Source: JANSYL01 sp963921255
Lineage (GTDB): Bacteria > Pseudomonadota > Alphaproteobacteria > Rhodobacterales > Rhodobacteraceae
Direction of reading: 5' to 3'
DNA length: 64,000 nt
Assembly (NCBI GenBank): GCA_963921255.3
Contig: CAWUEW020000001.1
Span: 558,001-622,000, forward strand
Below are positions 44,691 through 52,828 of the stretch, in pieces. The notes below the pieces were generated by a model. It did no database searches and was not told the DNA's origin. It was given only the letters and a program-made list of their open reading frames with translations. Both the position numbers and the translations under genes were made by a program. The stretch's first letter is position 1. Each line of letters starts with the position of its first letter.

Positions 44691-46447
44691 TTACCACAGG
44701 GCCGCGATCGCCTTGGCCACCTGATCCGGCGACTGATAGGCCGCCAGTTGCCCACCAGCCAATGTCACGAGGTCGGCGTGGGGCATACCGGCTGCGAGCG
44801 CCTGTTCGATCTTGGCGATGTCAAACATCGTGTTGCCCGCCCCATGTATGAACCGCACACGCCCTTGGGCCGCCACGTCGGAGAGGTCCGCGCGCCAGTC
44901 GGAGGCCCAACGAGATACGTCGCGCACCAGCCGATCGGTATCCTCGAAGGAGTGGGCGATAATATCCCGGGTGATGTCATAAAACGCGCGATCCGTTCGC
45001 GTCAGCGCCTGATCCTCGGGGCTGCCCTCGAAGAAATAGTCGACAACCTTGGCCTCGCCTTTGGCCGACTGGGCAAACGTGTCGGCGACAAGGCGGTGCG
45101 GCAGGAACAGCATGTCCGGAAAGTAGCGCGCTGGCAGCATCGTGCGGCGGATCCCCGACGGCAAACGCAACAATTCCCGTTTCGATGCGAACGGAACACC
45201 CGTGTCCAACAGCGCCACCGCCTGCGTCATGCCGGGCCACCGTTTGGCAAAGGACAGCGCGTAAAGCCCGCCCGAGGCCTGCCACGCGATGACGGCCCTT
45301 TCAACACCAACGGCGACCATCACATCGCGGTAGAGCGGCGCGAGGACGTCCGGCCCGGCATCCGAGCCAAGCTGCACACTGCGGCCCGACCCGGGTTTCA
45401 AGGGGGCGATCATTCGCAAACCCACTGCCCGCAGGTGGTGCCGCAGGGGCGCTGTCATCTGCGGTGGATGGGTCGATTGGAGCAGCAGAACGGGGCGCCC
45501 ATCCGGCGCGCCGTATTCCAGGACTTCTAGAGGGCCCGCCGCGGTTGACACCACGCGGTGGGTGATCGCGTCCGGGCTGCCGTGTCGCGCCACCGGAGCG
45601 GTTGGCGACAAATCTCGATCAGCGGGCTGCAATTGGCTGAGTGCGGCGAGAAACAAAGCCAGTTCCGTCTGACCCGACACCCCGATCTGGGCGAAGACGC
45701 GCGAAAGCTGTGTGCGGACGGTTCGCACAGAGCGGCCGCGTCGTTCGGCAATGCCCTGGACCGAGCCACAGTCCATGAAAAGCTCGAGGGTCTCAATTTC
45801 CGCGGCCGTCAGGTGAAAGGCGTCCGACAGCAACGTGCCCAGTTCTTGTGTCCACTGGGGCTGTATCAAGACCGCGCCAAGCAATGGGGCCTCGGGCCGG
45901 TATCCGCTCAAGTTGGTTTGGTGGCCGACCAGCAGGGCCGTCGGCCGATCACTGTCCGGGAGGGCGACGCTGACGATGGTCTTGCCTCCGGGCCGGTTTC
46001 GCCCCGTGCGCGCGATGGTCTGAAACCGCGCCTCGTCATCCGTAGACGCGAACAGATCACTCAGCGCCGCACCACTTGGGCTGGCCAGTGCAAACGTGGT
46101 CAGAAACGCAGCATTCGCCGCCACAAGCCGCCCGTGCCGATCGACCACCGCCGCCGCGCCGGCCTGGCTTTCGACAAACCCCAATGGTGTTTCGGCCTCG
46201 TCGCGTTTGATGAGGTCGAAAACGTGCCCGACCTGCTGAAAATGCGACCCGAAAAACCTGCGCAGTTTATCGTCTCGGCACCGGCGGGCGCCTCGGCGAT
46301 TTCGCCGTCGATGAACGCGTCCATCGCGATGAAGATGGGTTCATAGTCGCCACGATTGGCGACGGCGTCATACAGACGACTGATCACCCGCAAAGCGCTC
46401 GGCGGCGGGTCCGTCGGATCGAAATCAGGGAGGTCTTCGGCGGGCAT
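44691..46447 (-). CDS. LuxR-type HTH fused to alpha/beta hydrolase, broken by a frameshift
   Basis: Intended order: N-terminal sensor-like region, LuxR HTH (LTAAEIETLELFMDCGS ... RSVRTVRTQLSRVFAQIG), then a C-terminal alpha/beta-hydrolase domain (VLEYGAPDGRPVLLLQSTHP, IAWQASGGLYALSFA, FIHGAGNTMFDI). Near 46275 the frame shifts by one: upstream codons read FIDGEIAEAPAGAE, whereas the natural continuation DDKLRRFFGSHFQQVGHVF lies in another frame. One missing G would restore it. Either a pseudogene, a sequencing error or a shorter protein from a TTG at 46184. The hydrolase serine motif reads WQASGG, with Ala where a nucleophile is usual. Confidence 0.75.
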
Positions 46448-46522
46448 GAAATGGATGAAATCGTGTGTGAATAACGCGATGGTAGGTGGCGGGTGTCTTC
46501 GGGTCCAAAGAAATCTCTGCCG

Positions 46523-46542
46523 CCATACGTCACATGACGTAT
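46523..46542. promoter_or_regulatory. 20-bp inverted repeat, lux-box-like operator
   Basis: CATACGTCA-CA-TGACGTATG has perfect 9-bp arms and a 2-bp spacer, the size of a LuxR-family site. It is in the divergent region between the LuxR-hydrolase gene (76 bp away) and the first exported-protein gene (33 bp away). That position suits activation near a -35 element or control of both directions. Function is inferred. Confidence 0.7.
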
Positions 46543-46575
46543 GCGTCGCAGCCATCGGCGGCCGATATTGGGTCC

Positions 46576-47034
46576 ATGACAGTGTCTTATCGAAATCCGA
46601 CTGCCCCGTTCGCCAGATGTGCCCTCGGCGCGTCCTTCATCGCTGCCGCCAGCTTGGCCGCCGCCCCGGCCGCCGCCAATGCGCTGTGTGCGCCGTTTCC
46701 GCAAGAGGCCGAGGCCCTTCCCCTGCTCTACCTCGATCTGCCGGATCCGATCGCGTCCCGCGTGATCGAGCCCCTGACCGCCGATCTGTTGCGGGCCCAG
46801 ATCAACGGAGAGGCGCCGCCGCCGTTGCAAACGCTGTTTTGCGAGGTCGGCATGTTCGAGATGATCGTTCGGGCCGTCCAGCCCGCCGAAGACGATGCCA
46901 TAGCGGCAATCGTGACCGAGGCTGTCTACGCGTGGCGCCCCGACGCGGAACCGGCGGGGTGGCAGCTGTCGGCGCTCCGTCGCCATCCGCTCTGTGCCCG
47001 GGGCGATGACCCGTTCGCCCCCCTTTGCCCCTAA
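46576..47034 (+). CDS. Exported protein of unknown function, quartet gene 1
   Basis: 152 residues with a signal peptide (about 1-36, ASFIAAASLAAAPAAANA). The mature part has cysteines in ALCAPFPQE, LFCEVGMFE, HPLCARGDD and near the end PLCP, which could form two disulfides. No family recognised. The chosen ATG opens MTVSYRNPTAPF; an upstream in-frame start would run across the inverted repeat. First of four consecutive exported-protein genes. Confidence 0.72.
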   Translation: MTVSYRNPTAPFARCALGASFIAAASLAAAPAAANALCAPFPQEAEALPLLYLDLPDPIASRVIEPLTADLLRAQINGEAPPPLQTLFCEVGMFEMIVRAVQPAEDDAIAAIVTEAVYAWRPDAEPAGWQLSALRRHPLCARGDDPFAPLCP

Positions 47035-47066
47035 CCTTTTCATAATTTATTCATGAGGCTCGCCCT

Positions 47067-47597
47067 ATGCGCCGCTCCCATTTGTTTCTGTCCTTAACCA
47101 TCGTCGCGACGGTCGCCGCGCCGGCCGCGTCGGCGCAAGACGCCGAGGCAATGCTGAACATGTCTCGGTCAGATTTTTTGATCGCCTACGAAGCCAACTA
47201 CATGGACATGCTCGCCCTGACGGGAGAGCTGGTTGGCCGGTTGGGGCCAGACATGGGCCAGGTTGTCGATGCCTCAAGCCCCGTAACTGACACCGAGCGC
47301 GCCAATTTCGGATGCCTGTATGACACCCTCGCTGCAGGCGGGAATCTCGGCGATCTCACGGCCCAGGTGGCCTTGACCGAACGTGTCGCCGCGATGGCTG
47401 AGGCAGATCCAAACTTCACCTATGCCAACCTCGCCTTCGACGAGGCATTGGCAGAGGAAATGGCCGGTGGATCGGACGCGTTGATGGCGGCGATGCAGAC
47501 CTGTGGCACGATGGCGGTCAACACCGCACGGTTCAATTTTACACCGGCCTTCTGGGCGGCAATGGAAGCCGGAATGGCTGCTGCCGAGGGGGGCTGA
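47067..47597 (+). CDS. Exported protein of unknown function, quartet gene 2
   Basis: 176 residues with a signal peptide (about 1-23, SLTIVATVAAPAASAQ). The mature protein is helical and acidic with two cysteines (NFGCLYDTL and MQTCGTMAV). No family recognised. 32 nt after gene 1 and 3 nt before gene 3, so likely co-transcribed. Confidence 0.78.
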   Translation: MRRSHLFLSLTIVATVAAPAASAQDAEAMLNMSRSDFLIAYEANYMDMLALTGELVGRLGPDMGQVVDASSPVTDTERANFGCLYDTLAAGGNLGDLTAQVALTERVAAMAEADPNFTYANLAFDEALAEEMAGGSDALMAAMQTCGTMAVNTARFNFTPAFWAAMEAGMAAAEGG

Positions 47598-47600
47598 GCC

Positions 47601-48302
47601 ATGCGAAGCACCTTGATCTCTGCCGCCATGACCTGCGCCGCAGCTTTGCCCGCGCTGGCGGATGCCCCCGACACACAACCCGTCTTGTCCGAGCGCTACG
47701 AGGTCTCGGACGCCCGCGCTGCAATGGACGAGGTGATGGCCCGATGGGACACAGCGCAGGCCGAGCAACAGGCGCGGTTCATGGCACACGAGGGTGATCT
47801 CTCGGACTTCGTGCGCAGTGACCCGATTTTCCAGGACGTCACTTGGCCCTACGGACAGTGCACCGACCTTGTCAGTCTGTTTCCACCACCGATGGAAAAC
47901 TGGGCCATCCGGACGGAATTCGCGGGTCGTGAAAACCCGATCGGGGCGGATCGAGCGGAACTGTTCTACGTCTCCTACGATCCGACGCTCGCGTCTGACG
48001 CGCCCGACTTCACGACCAGCCAGGCCACCGTGACCGTGCGCATTTCCACCGGCACAGACATATCGGACATGATGGCGCAACGCATGGCCGACCCCATGAT
48101 GCGGGACATCGCGTTCGAGCCCGGGCCATTTGGCTACCCGGTCGTCCGCTTCAGCCCGATGACCACGGTCGTGGGGCCGCACTATGTCGACGTGTCCGGC
48201 ACGGGCGACAGCGCGGTGCCGTATTTCGAGGCGATCGTCGCTTGCGCGATCGACAGCGGCCTGATCGCCGACGGTGTCGACCCGAGCACGTTGACCCGAT
48301 GA
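47601..48302 (+). CDS. Exported protein of unknown function, quartet gene 3
   Basis: 233 residues with a signal peptide (about 1-21, MTCAAALPALADA). Two cysteines (YGQCTDLVSLF and IVACAIDSG). The middle has beta-rich segments (SQATVTVRISTGTDISDMMA). No family recognised. It is 3 nt after gene 2 and 41 nt before the large zincin-like gene. Confidence 0.78.
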   Translation: MRSTLISAAMTCAAALPALADAPDTQPVLSERYEVSDARAAMDEVMARWDTAQAEQQARFMAHEGDLSDFVRSDPIFQDVTWPYGQCTDLVSLFPPPMENWAIRTEFAGRENPIGADRAELFYVSYDPTLASDAPDFTTSQATVTVRISTGTDISDMMAQRMADPMMRDIAFEPGPFGYPVVRFSPMTTVVGPHYVDVSGTGDSAVPYFEAIVACAIDSGLIADGVDPSTLTR

Positions 48303-48343
48303 CACGCTGATTCAAAAGCACACGCCCTACAAGGATGCCGCCC

Positions 48344-50479
48344 ATGCCACGCTATATGCCGCTTGCGCTTGCCGCTGCCGCTGCACTTCCGACCTCAGCG
48401 ACGGCCGATTGGTCCGTTCGCACCTGGGACATGGATATGGAGCGTTCACGCTTTACCTGCGTCGCCGCCTGCACCGGATCGGAGCTTGCCTATCAAACGG
48501 CCATCGACGCCGCGATCCCTCGGATTGAGGCCATCGTCGAGCCAGAGTTGAACGAGATCAGCGCCTGGTTGTCGGGGCTCGGGTTCCGTCAAGCGGAATT
48601 CCCCCGCGACCCCGTCCCCTACTTTTTTGAACCGGATTTCCGGGGGTTCGGGGCAAACGAAGTCGATGGGGGCAGTCGAACCGTCGCCGCGTGGAGCCGC
48701 CTAAAGGGAATGGAACTGGGCTATCGGACGTTCGTCAACGACCTGCCGCCCGAAGGCGAAGCCTATGGCGACGCAACCGATATCAGCGTGACGCTCGCTC
48801 ATGAGATCTATCACGCCGTCCAGTATGCCTATCGCGACTATGAAGGCGAGCCGACCTGGTGGGATGAAAGCATGCCCGAGGCGGTCGGGTATGCCTGGGC
48901 CGCCGCGCGGGCTGGCGGAAATCTGAACCTGAGTGCCACGGACGCGCATGAGGCGCTGCATGATCCGGATGATGTGTATTCGCGTGCGGCCTTCTTCCTT
49001 GCGTTGGGGCGTGACGTCGGTGGCGCGACCCAGATTTCCTACTTTACCGAACTGGAGCAGCGAAACCCGCTTGATGGCCAAGGCGGCTTGAATTGGATCG
49101 ACAGCTATATCTGGGAAACCCGAACCGGAGGCCTTGCCGAGTATTTCCCCGATTTCATTCGACGGTACGCGCAAGAGGCAAGCTCCTTCGGGCCGGACGC
49201 ACAGGAGCGTGCGGCCTCCGAGGCCCTAGAACCCGGGGTTGAGATGGCGCCGGGCGAAACGTCCTTCGACGACCGTCTCACGCTTCCGACCGAAGAGATC
49301 GCTGCCGAGTGGACCGATGCAGGAACCGCCTTTGTCGGGAATTGGAGCGATCTGCCCGATGAGGAGCGGGTCTACATCCAAACCATCGAAATATCGCAGG
49401 CCACCGAACCCCAGAACGCGCATTTGATCGTCGACAGCACGCGGGTCGACCAACACAGCCGCCACCTTGTCGCGCTTTGGGCGGAACCGGGCCAAGTCGA
49501 TCCGGCCTTCAACGTCCGCACCGTCAACATCGGGCCTGATTTGGCGGCGGTTACAGCACAGGACATCGAGGTTGAACTGACCGCGCAGCAACTGCGGATG
49601 CAGATGCCCGATTGTATGGAACCCGGCGCCACCCACGTGCTGACCGCCGAGGCCGACGATATCGAGGCGTCCGACTTGATCCCCTTCGTGGCGCGCCGGT
49701 TGCGGCCAAGCGGCGGCTCTGTTGCGTCCGATCTCACGTTTACTGCGCCGAGCACACCCGGTGTTGTGACGCTCGACATGGAAGTCGAAACCATTGATCG
49801 CGGTGTCACGTCTGCGGAGATGGGACAGATCACCATTGCCGAGGGCGGTTGCTCCATCCGTCTTCAGATCGGGCCGATGGTGGCCACGTGGACAAGCCAA
49901 GGCGAATACACCGAGTTCAACGATCCAAGCTCGGGCATGGCCCTGTACGCGTCGCGCAGTGACATTGCGGCGTGGGAGGGCAGTTGGTTGGTGCTCCCGC
50001 CGGGGGTCGCACAGATGATCATGGGGCAGATGGGCGGGGCCATGGCCATCCCCGGGAAGGGGGCGATGCCAGGCGCAGGCGCTCTTCCGGGCTCCGGGCT
50101 GCCGCCGGGCTTGGGGGCCAGCGGGGGGATGGTGCCACCCGGACTGATCCCCGGCGGCAACCCGCTGGCGGGGATGCAGGCCCCGACACCGGCCGGGCCC
50201 GATCCGTTCATGTCCCAAATGCCCCGGGAGATGTCCGAGCGTTTTTCGCGCGACACCCAAACGCAGATGGCCGGCGGTTCGCTCCGCACGGAACGCGCGA
50301 CCTGTCCGGCCTGGGCACCCGGTCGCGGCTGCCGCAGCGCTGTGATCTCGATTGGCGGACAGGCGACACCGATCACCTGGAACGCATCCGGTCAGCCGGT
50401 AGAGGTCGCCTTTCCCGGCACATCGGGGTTTCGCTTCAGCTATGGCAATTTCGACCTGCGCCGCCCGCCGGGGTGGTAA
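48344..50479 (+). CDS. Exported zincin-like protein with HExxH motif, quartet gene 4
   Basis: 711 residues with a signal peptide (about 1-22). The metalloprotease motif HEIYH is at residues 153-157, followed by TWWDESMPEAVGY with E175 and E179 as possible third ligands. Beta-rich domains follow, then a Gly/Pro/Met-rich linker (about 558-620, GAMPGAGALPGSGLPPG and similar) and a C-terminal domain with cysteines (TCPAWAPGRGCRSAVISIGG). No known peptidase family recognised by eye. The second of two ATGs was chosen, 8 nt after AAGGA. Ends the operon of four exported proteins. Confidence 0.82.
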   Translation: MPRYMPLALAAAAALPTSATADWSVRTWDMDMERSRFTCVAACTGSELAYQTAIDAAIPRIEAIVEPELNEISAWLSGLGFRQAEFPRDPVPYFFEPDFRGFGANEVDGGSRTVAAWSRLKGMELGYRTFVNDLPPEGEAYGDATDISVTLAHEIYHAVQYAYRDYEGEPTWWDESMPEAVGYAWAAARAGGNLNLSATDAHEALHDPDDVYSRAAFFLALGRDVGGATQISYFTELEQRNPLDGQGGLNWIDSYIWETRTGGLAEYFPDFIRRYAQEASSFGPDAQERAASEALEPGVEMAPGETSFDDRLTLPTEEIAAEWTDAGTAFVGNWSDLPDEERVYIQTIEISQATEPQNAHLIVDSTRVDQHSRHLVALWAEPGQVDPAFNVRTVNIGPDLAAVTAQDIEVELTAQQLRMQMPDCMEPGATHVLTAEADDIEASDLIPFVARRLRPSGGSVASDLTFTAPSTPGVVTLDMEVETIDRGVTSAEMGQITIAEGGCSIRLQIGPMVATWTSQGEYTEFNDPSSGMALYASRSDIAAWEGSWLVLPPGVAQMIMGQMGGAMAIPGKGAMPGAGALPGSGLPPGLGASGGMVPPGLIPGGNPLAGMQAPTPAGPDPFMSQMPREMSERFSRDTQTQMAGGSLRTERATCPAWAPGRGCRSAVISIGGQATPITWNASGQPVEVAFPGTSGFRFSYGNFDLRRPPGW

Positions 50480-50762
50480 ATGGATCACGAACGTCACTGA
50501 CGTCGATCGACCGTACCGGGGCGAAGAAGGGAGCGTTTCTCCACGCCTTCGCGCAGCGCCGCGGCCAAAGCCGACCCTGCCACAACGTCAGCAGTCTGCA
50601 CCGCGGCCCGTGGAACCGGCCGTGGGCCGCACATGCAATTTCTCGGATCAGAGACACGCACAGCCTGAGAGACAGCGGACCTTCAGACAACTTGTGGCGA
50701 TCGACGGCTCTGAGGCCGGGGCACCCAATTGTGGCAATGTGCGGAAAATTCCGTTTTCGCGA

Positions 50763-51638
50763 TCAGGCCACGCGCAACGATGACGGGCGCCCGACCTCGG
50801 CAGCGATCTCTCCAAGAAGGGCGCGGGCAGCGTCGCTTCGGCTTTTGGGCGTTGAGCGCGCGACATAAGCAATCGCCGGTGGTTCCGGGAACACGCCTTC
50901 GATGACGTGCAGATCCGGGGGCACGTGTAAGCCATTCATCAGGGCAACGCCGAGCCCCGCGCGCGTCGCGGAAAGAATACCAGATACGCTGGGACATTCG
51001 AGCACAGCCTCGAATCGATACCCCGCGACTGTGTCCTGCGATTGTGCCCAGTGTTTGTAGAAACAGTTTTGATCAAAGGCGAGAAACGGAACCGGCGCAT
51101 TTGGTTTGAGCGGCAGGTCATGAGACTTGATCCAGTGCAACCGATCCTCAAAGAGCACGATATCGTCGCGGCGAACCTCGTATCGCATGACTTGAATGAC
51201 TGCGATGTCGATGTCGCCCGAAGACAACCAATCGGATAGCGTTTGACTTTGACCAATCCGCGTACTGACTTTCGTCTCTGGGTGCAGACGCGTAAACCGT
51301 CCAAGAATGCGCGCCACGTCACCGCCGGTCGTATCTTCGGTCATGCCCAATCGAATGGTTCCAGCCAGCGGCTTCTTTCCAAGTGCGGCGAGCGCTTCGT
51401 CATGCAGATCCATCATCCGGTGCGCATATTCCAACAGGCGCGTTCCGGCTTCGGTGAACAATGGCCCACCCGCTCGGCGCGCCAGCAGTTCGCAATCCAG
51501 GATTGCTTCAAGCCGTTTGATTTTGTGGCTTACAGCGGGTTGAGACAGCGCCAGATGCTCGGCGGCACGTGTAACGCCGCCGTGGGTCGAGATCGCGACC
51601 AAGGCGCGCAACCCTTCGATGTCCAAACGCTCACTCAT
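50763..51638 (-). CDS. LysR-family regulator next to a hydrolase gene
   Basis: 291-residue LysR-type regulator. HTH near the N-terminus (VTRAAEHLALSQPAVSHKIKRLE) and effector domain (RLGMTEDTTGGDVARIL, GLGVALMNGLHVPPDL). Divergent from the alpha/beta-hydrolase gene across 93 bp containing a 10-bp palindrome. The likely target is that hydrolase (inference). Between its stop and the zincin gene lie about 280 bp with no gene recognised. Confidence 0.93.
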   Translation of the reverse strand: MSERLDIEGLRALVAISTHGGVTRAAEHLALSQPAVSHKIKRLEAILDCELLARRAGGPLFTEAGTRLLEYAHRMMDLHDEALAALGKKPLAGTIRLGMTEDTTGGDVARILGRFTRLHPETKVSTRIGQSQTLSDWLSSGDIDIAVIQVMRYEVRRDDIVLFEDRLHWIKSHDLPLKPNAPVPFLAFDQNCFYKHWAQSQDTVAGYRFEAVLECPSVSGILSATRAGLGVALMNGLHVPPDLHVIEGVFPEPPAIAYVARSTPKSRSDAARALLGEIAAEVGRPSSLRVA

Positions 51639-51648
51639 TCGGAATTTC

Positions 51649-51658
51649 TATCATGATA
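51649..51658. promoter_or_regulatory. Candidate LysR operator between regulator and hydrolase
   Basis: TATCATGATA is a perfect 10-bp palindrome 11 bp upstream of the LysR start. Weaker symmetric bases extend it (ATTTC ... GACAAT), and a second ATCAT half-site follows at 51664. The location between divergent genes is usual for LysR binding. Inferred. Confidence 0.5.
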
Positions 51659-51731
51659 TGACAATCATTCATTTGTTTTATTGTCTATCCAAACGCTAGG
51701 CCTTGGGAAAGAAGAAACTGGAGTTCCCCTC

Positions 51732-52580
51732 ATGGCCCACCTCGTCGATCAACATGCTCTCATCAGCGGCACCCGTATTGCCCATGGCGTACACGGCGAA
51801 GGGGAGCCTGTGGTTCTCCTGCATGGCACGACATCTTCCTCGTACATTTGGTGGAGCATCCTGCCCATGCTTGTAGGGGCGGGCCATAAGGTGCACGTCT
51901 ATGACCTCCTCGGATATGGGCTGTCGGAGCGCCCGCACGACCCGGCCATTGATACCTCGGTTGCCGGCCAAGCGCCCATCTTTGAGGCGCTGCTGGATAT
52001 CTGGGGGCTCAAGGACTTTCATTTTGTCGCGCATGATATCGGCGGTGGCGTGGCCCAGAGGTTTGGCATTCACGCCCCAGAACGGCTGCGCAGCCTAACC
52101 ATGATTGACGTGGTGAGCTACGACAGTTGGCCCTCGAAACGCACGCGTGAGCAGATGCAGGCCGGGTTGGAAAAGCTGATCAAAGCGCCGGATGCAGACC
52201 ACCGAGAGCATTTCCGCGATTGGCTCAGTTCGACGGTTCACCACAAGGAGCGTTTGGCCGAGACATCGATGGAGACCTACCTCGATTTCATCTGCGGGCC
52301 GGTTGGACAGGGCAGCTTCTTTCAGCATCAGGTGATGCACTATGATCCGAAGCACACGCACGAGATGGCCGCGCGCTACGGCGAACTTGGCCAAATACCA
52401 GTGCAGCTCATTTGGGGTGCCGATGACGCGTGGCAGGTCGTGGATTGGGCGCACAGATTGCACGCCGCCATTCCGGGTTCAGAGCTGCATGTTCTCGAAA
52501 ACTGCGGTCACTTCTCAATGGAAGATCAGCCGGAGAGGATTTCCGAACTGCTCATCGACTTCATCCGCAGAAGTGCGTGA
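51732..52580 (+). CDS. Alpha/beta hydrolase, haloalkane dehalogenase-like
   Basis: 282-residue alpha/beta-hydrolase. The oxyanion segment is VVLLHGTTSSSYIW. The nucleophile elbow reads FVAHDIGGGVAQ with Asp as nucleophile, as in dehalogenases and epoxide hydrolases, not Ser. The catalytic His is probably in ENCGHFSMEDQPE and the acid in WGADDAW. The substrate is unknown. Start MAHLVDQ was preferred over an upstream TTG. A hairpin follows. Confidence 0.88.
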   Translation: MAHLVDQHALISGTRIAHGVHGEGEPVVLLHGTTSSSYIWWSILPMLVGAGHKVHVYDLLGYGLSERPHDPAIDTSVAGQAPIFEALLDIWGLKDFHFVAHDIGGGVAQRFGIHAPERLRSLTMIDVVSYDSWPSKRTREQMQAGLEKLIKAPDADHREHFRDWLSSTVHHKERLAETSMETYLDFICGPVGQGSFFQHQVMHYDPKHTHEMAARYGELGQIPVQLIWGADDAWQVVDWAHRLHAAIPGSELHVLENCGHFSMEDQPERISELLIDFIRRSA

Positions 52581-52601
52581 CGCGGAACAGGGATGGCTGC
52601 C

Positions 52602-52616
52602 GTTCGTGAAACGAAC
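52602..52616 (+). terminator. Small hairpin after the hydrolase gene
   Basis: A perfect 6-bp stem GTTCGT / ACGAAC with a GAA loop lies 21 nt after the stop. There is no U-tract after it, so a terminator role is tentative. Confidence 0.4.
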
Positions 52617-52728
52617 TTGGACGGTGGCTTTGTCCGCACCCCAGACGTTGACGGTTCCCGCGGCAAGAGTCTGATTTCCGCCCATCGCACCGCAGGCTGC
52701 GCCTAGCACCCGGGTGGCTGATGCAACT

Positions 52729-52746
52729 AAAGCCGCCCTTCGCCGC
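52729..52746. repeat. 18-bp repeat, copy 2
   Basis: Identical to copy 1 at 44530-44547, same orientation. It is in the noncoding stretch before lysA, at the right edge of the accessory block. The flanking GGGCGGCTTT (reverse strand) matches the copy 1 surroundings for a few further bases only. Confidence 0.5.
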
Positions 52747-52828
52747 GTGGCGCTTGCAGCATCCCTTTGCCCTGACTGGCCCTGCGTGCTACCTGCGCTC
52801 CGTCAGACTTCCCGGACCCGGACCCAAG

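Noticed and set aside
46100..46555. Separate 151-codon gene upstream of the LuxR-hydrolase frame
   Set aside because: Only its middle part (from MPAEDLPDFDP to about PAGAE) looks like protein. It is the displaced N-terminus of the LuxR gene, so it was merged with it as a frameshift.
50480..50762. Possible small gene between the zincin gene and the LysR gene
   Set aside because: Open frames here read out of the neighbours and lack start signals and family character.
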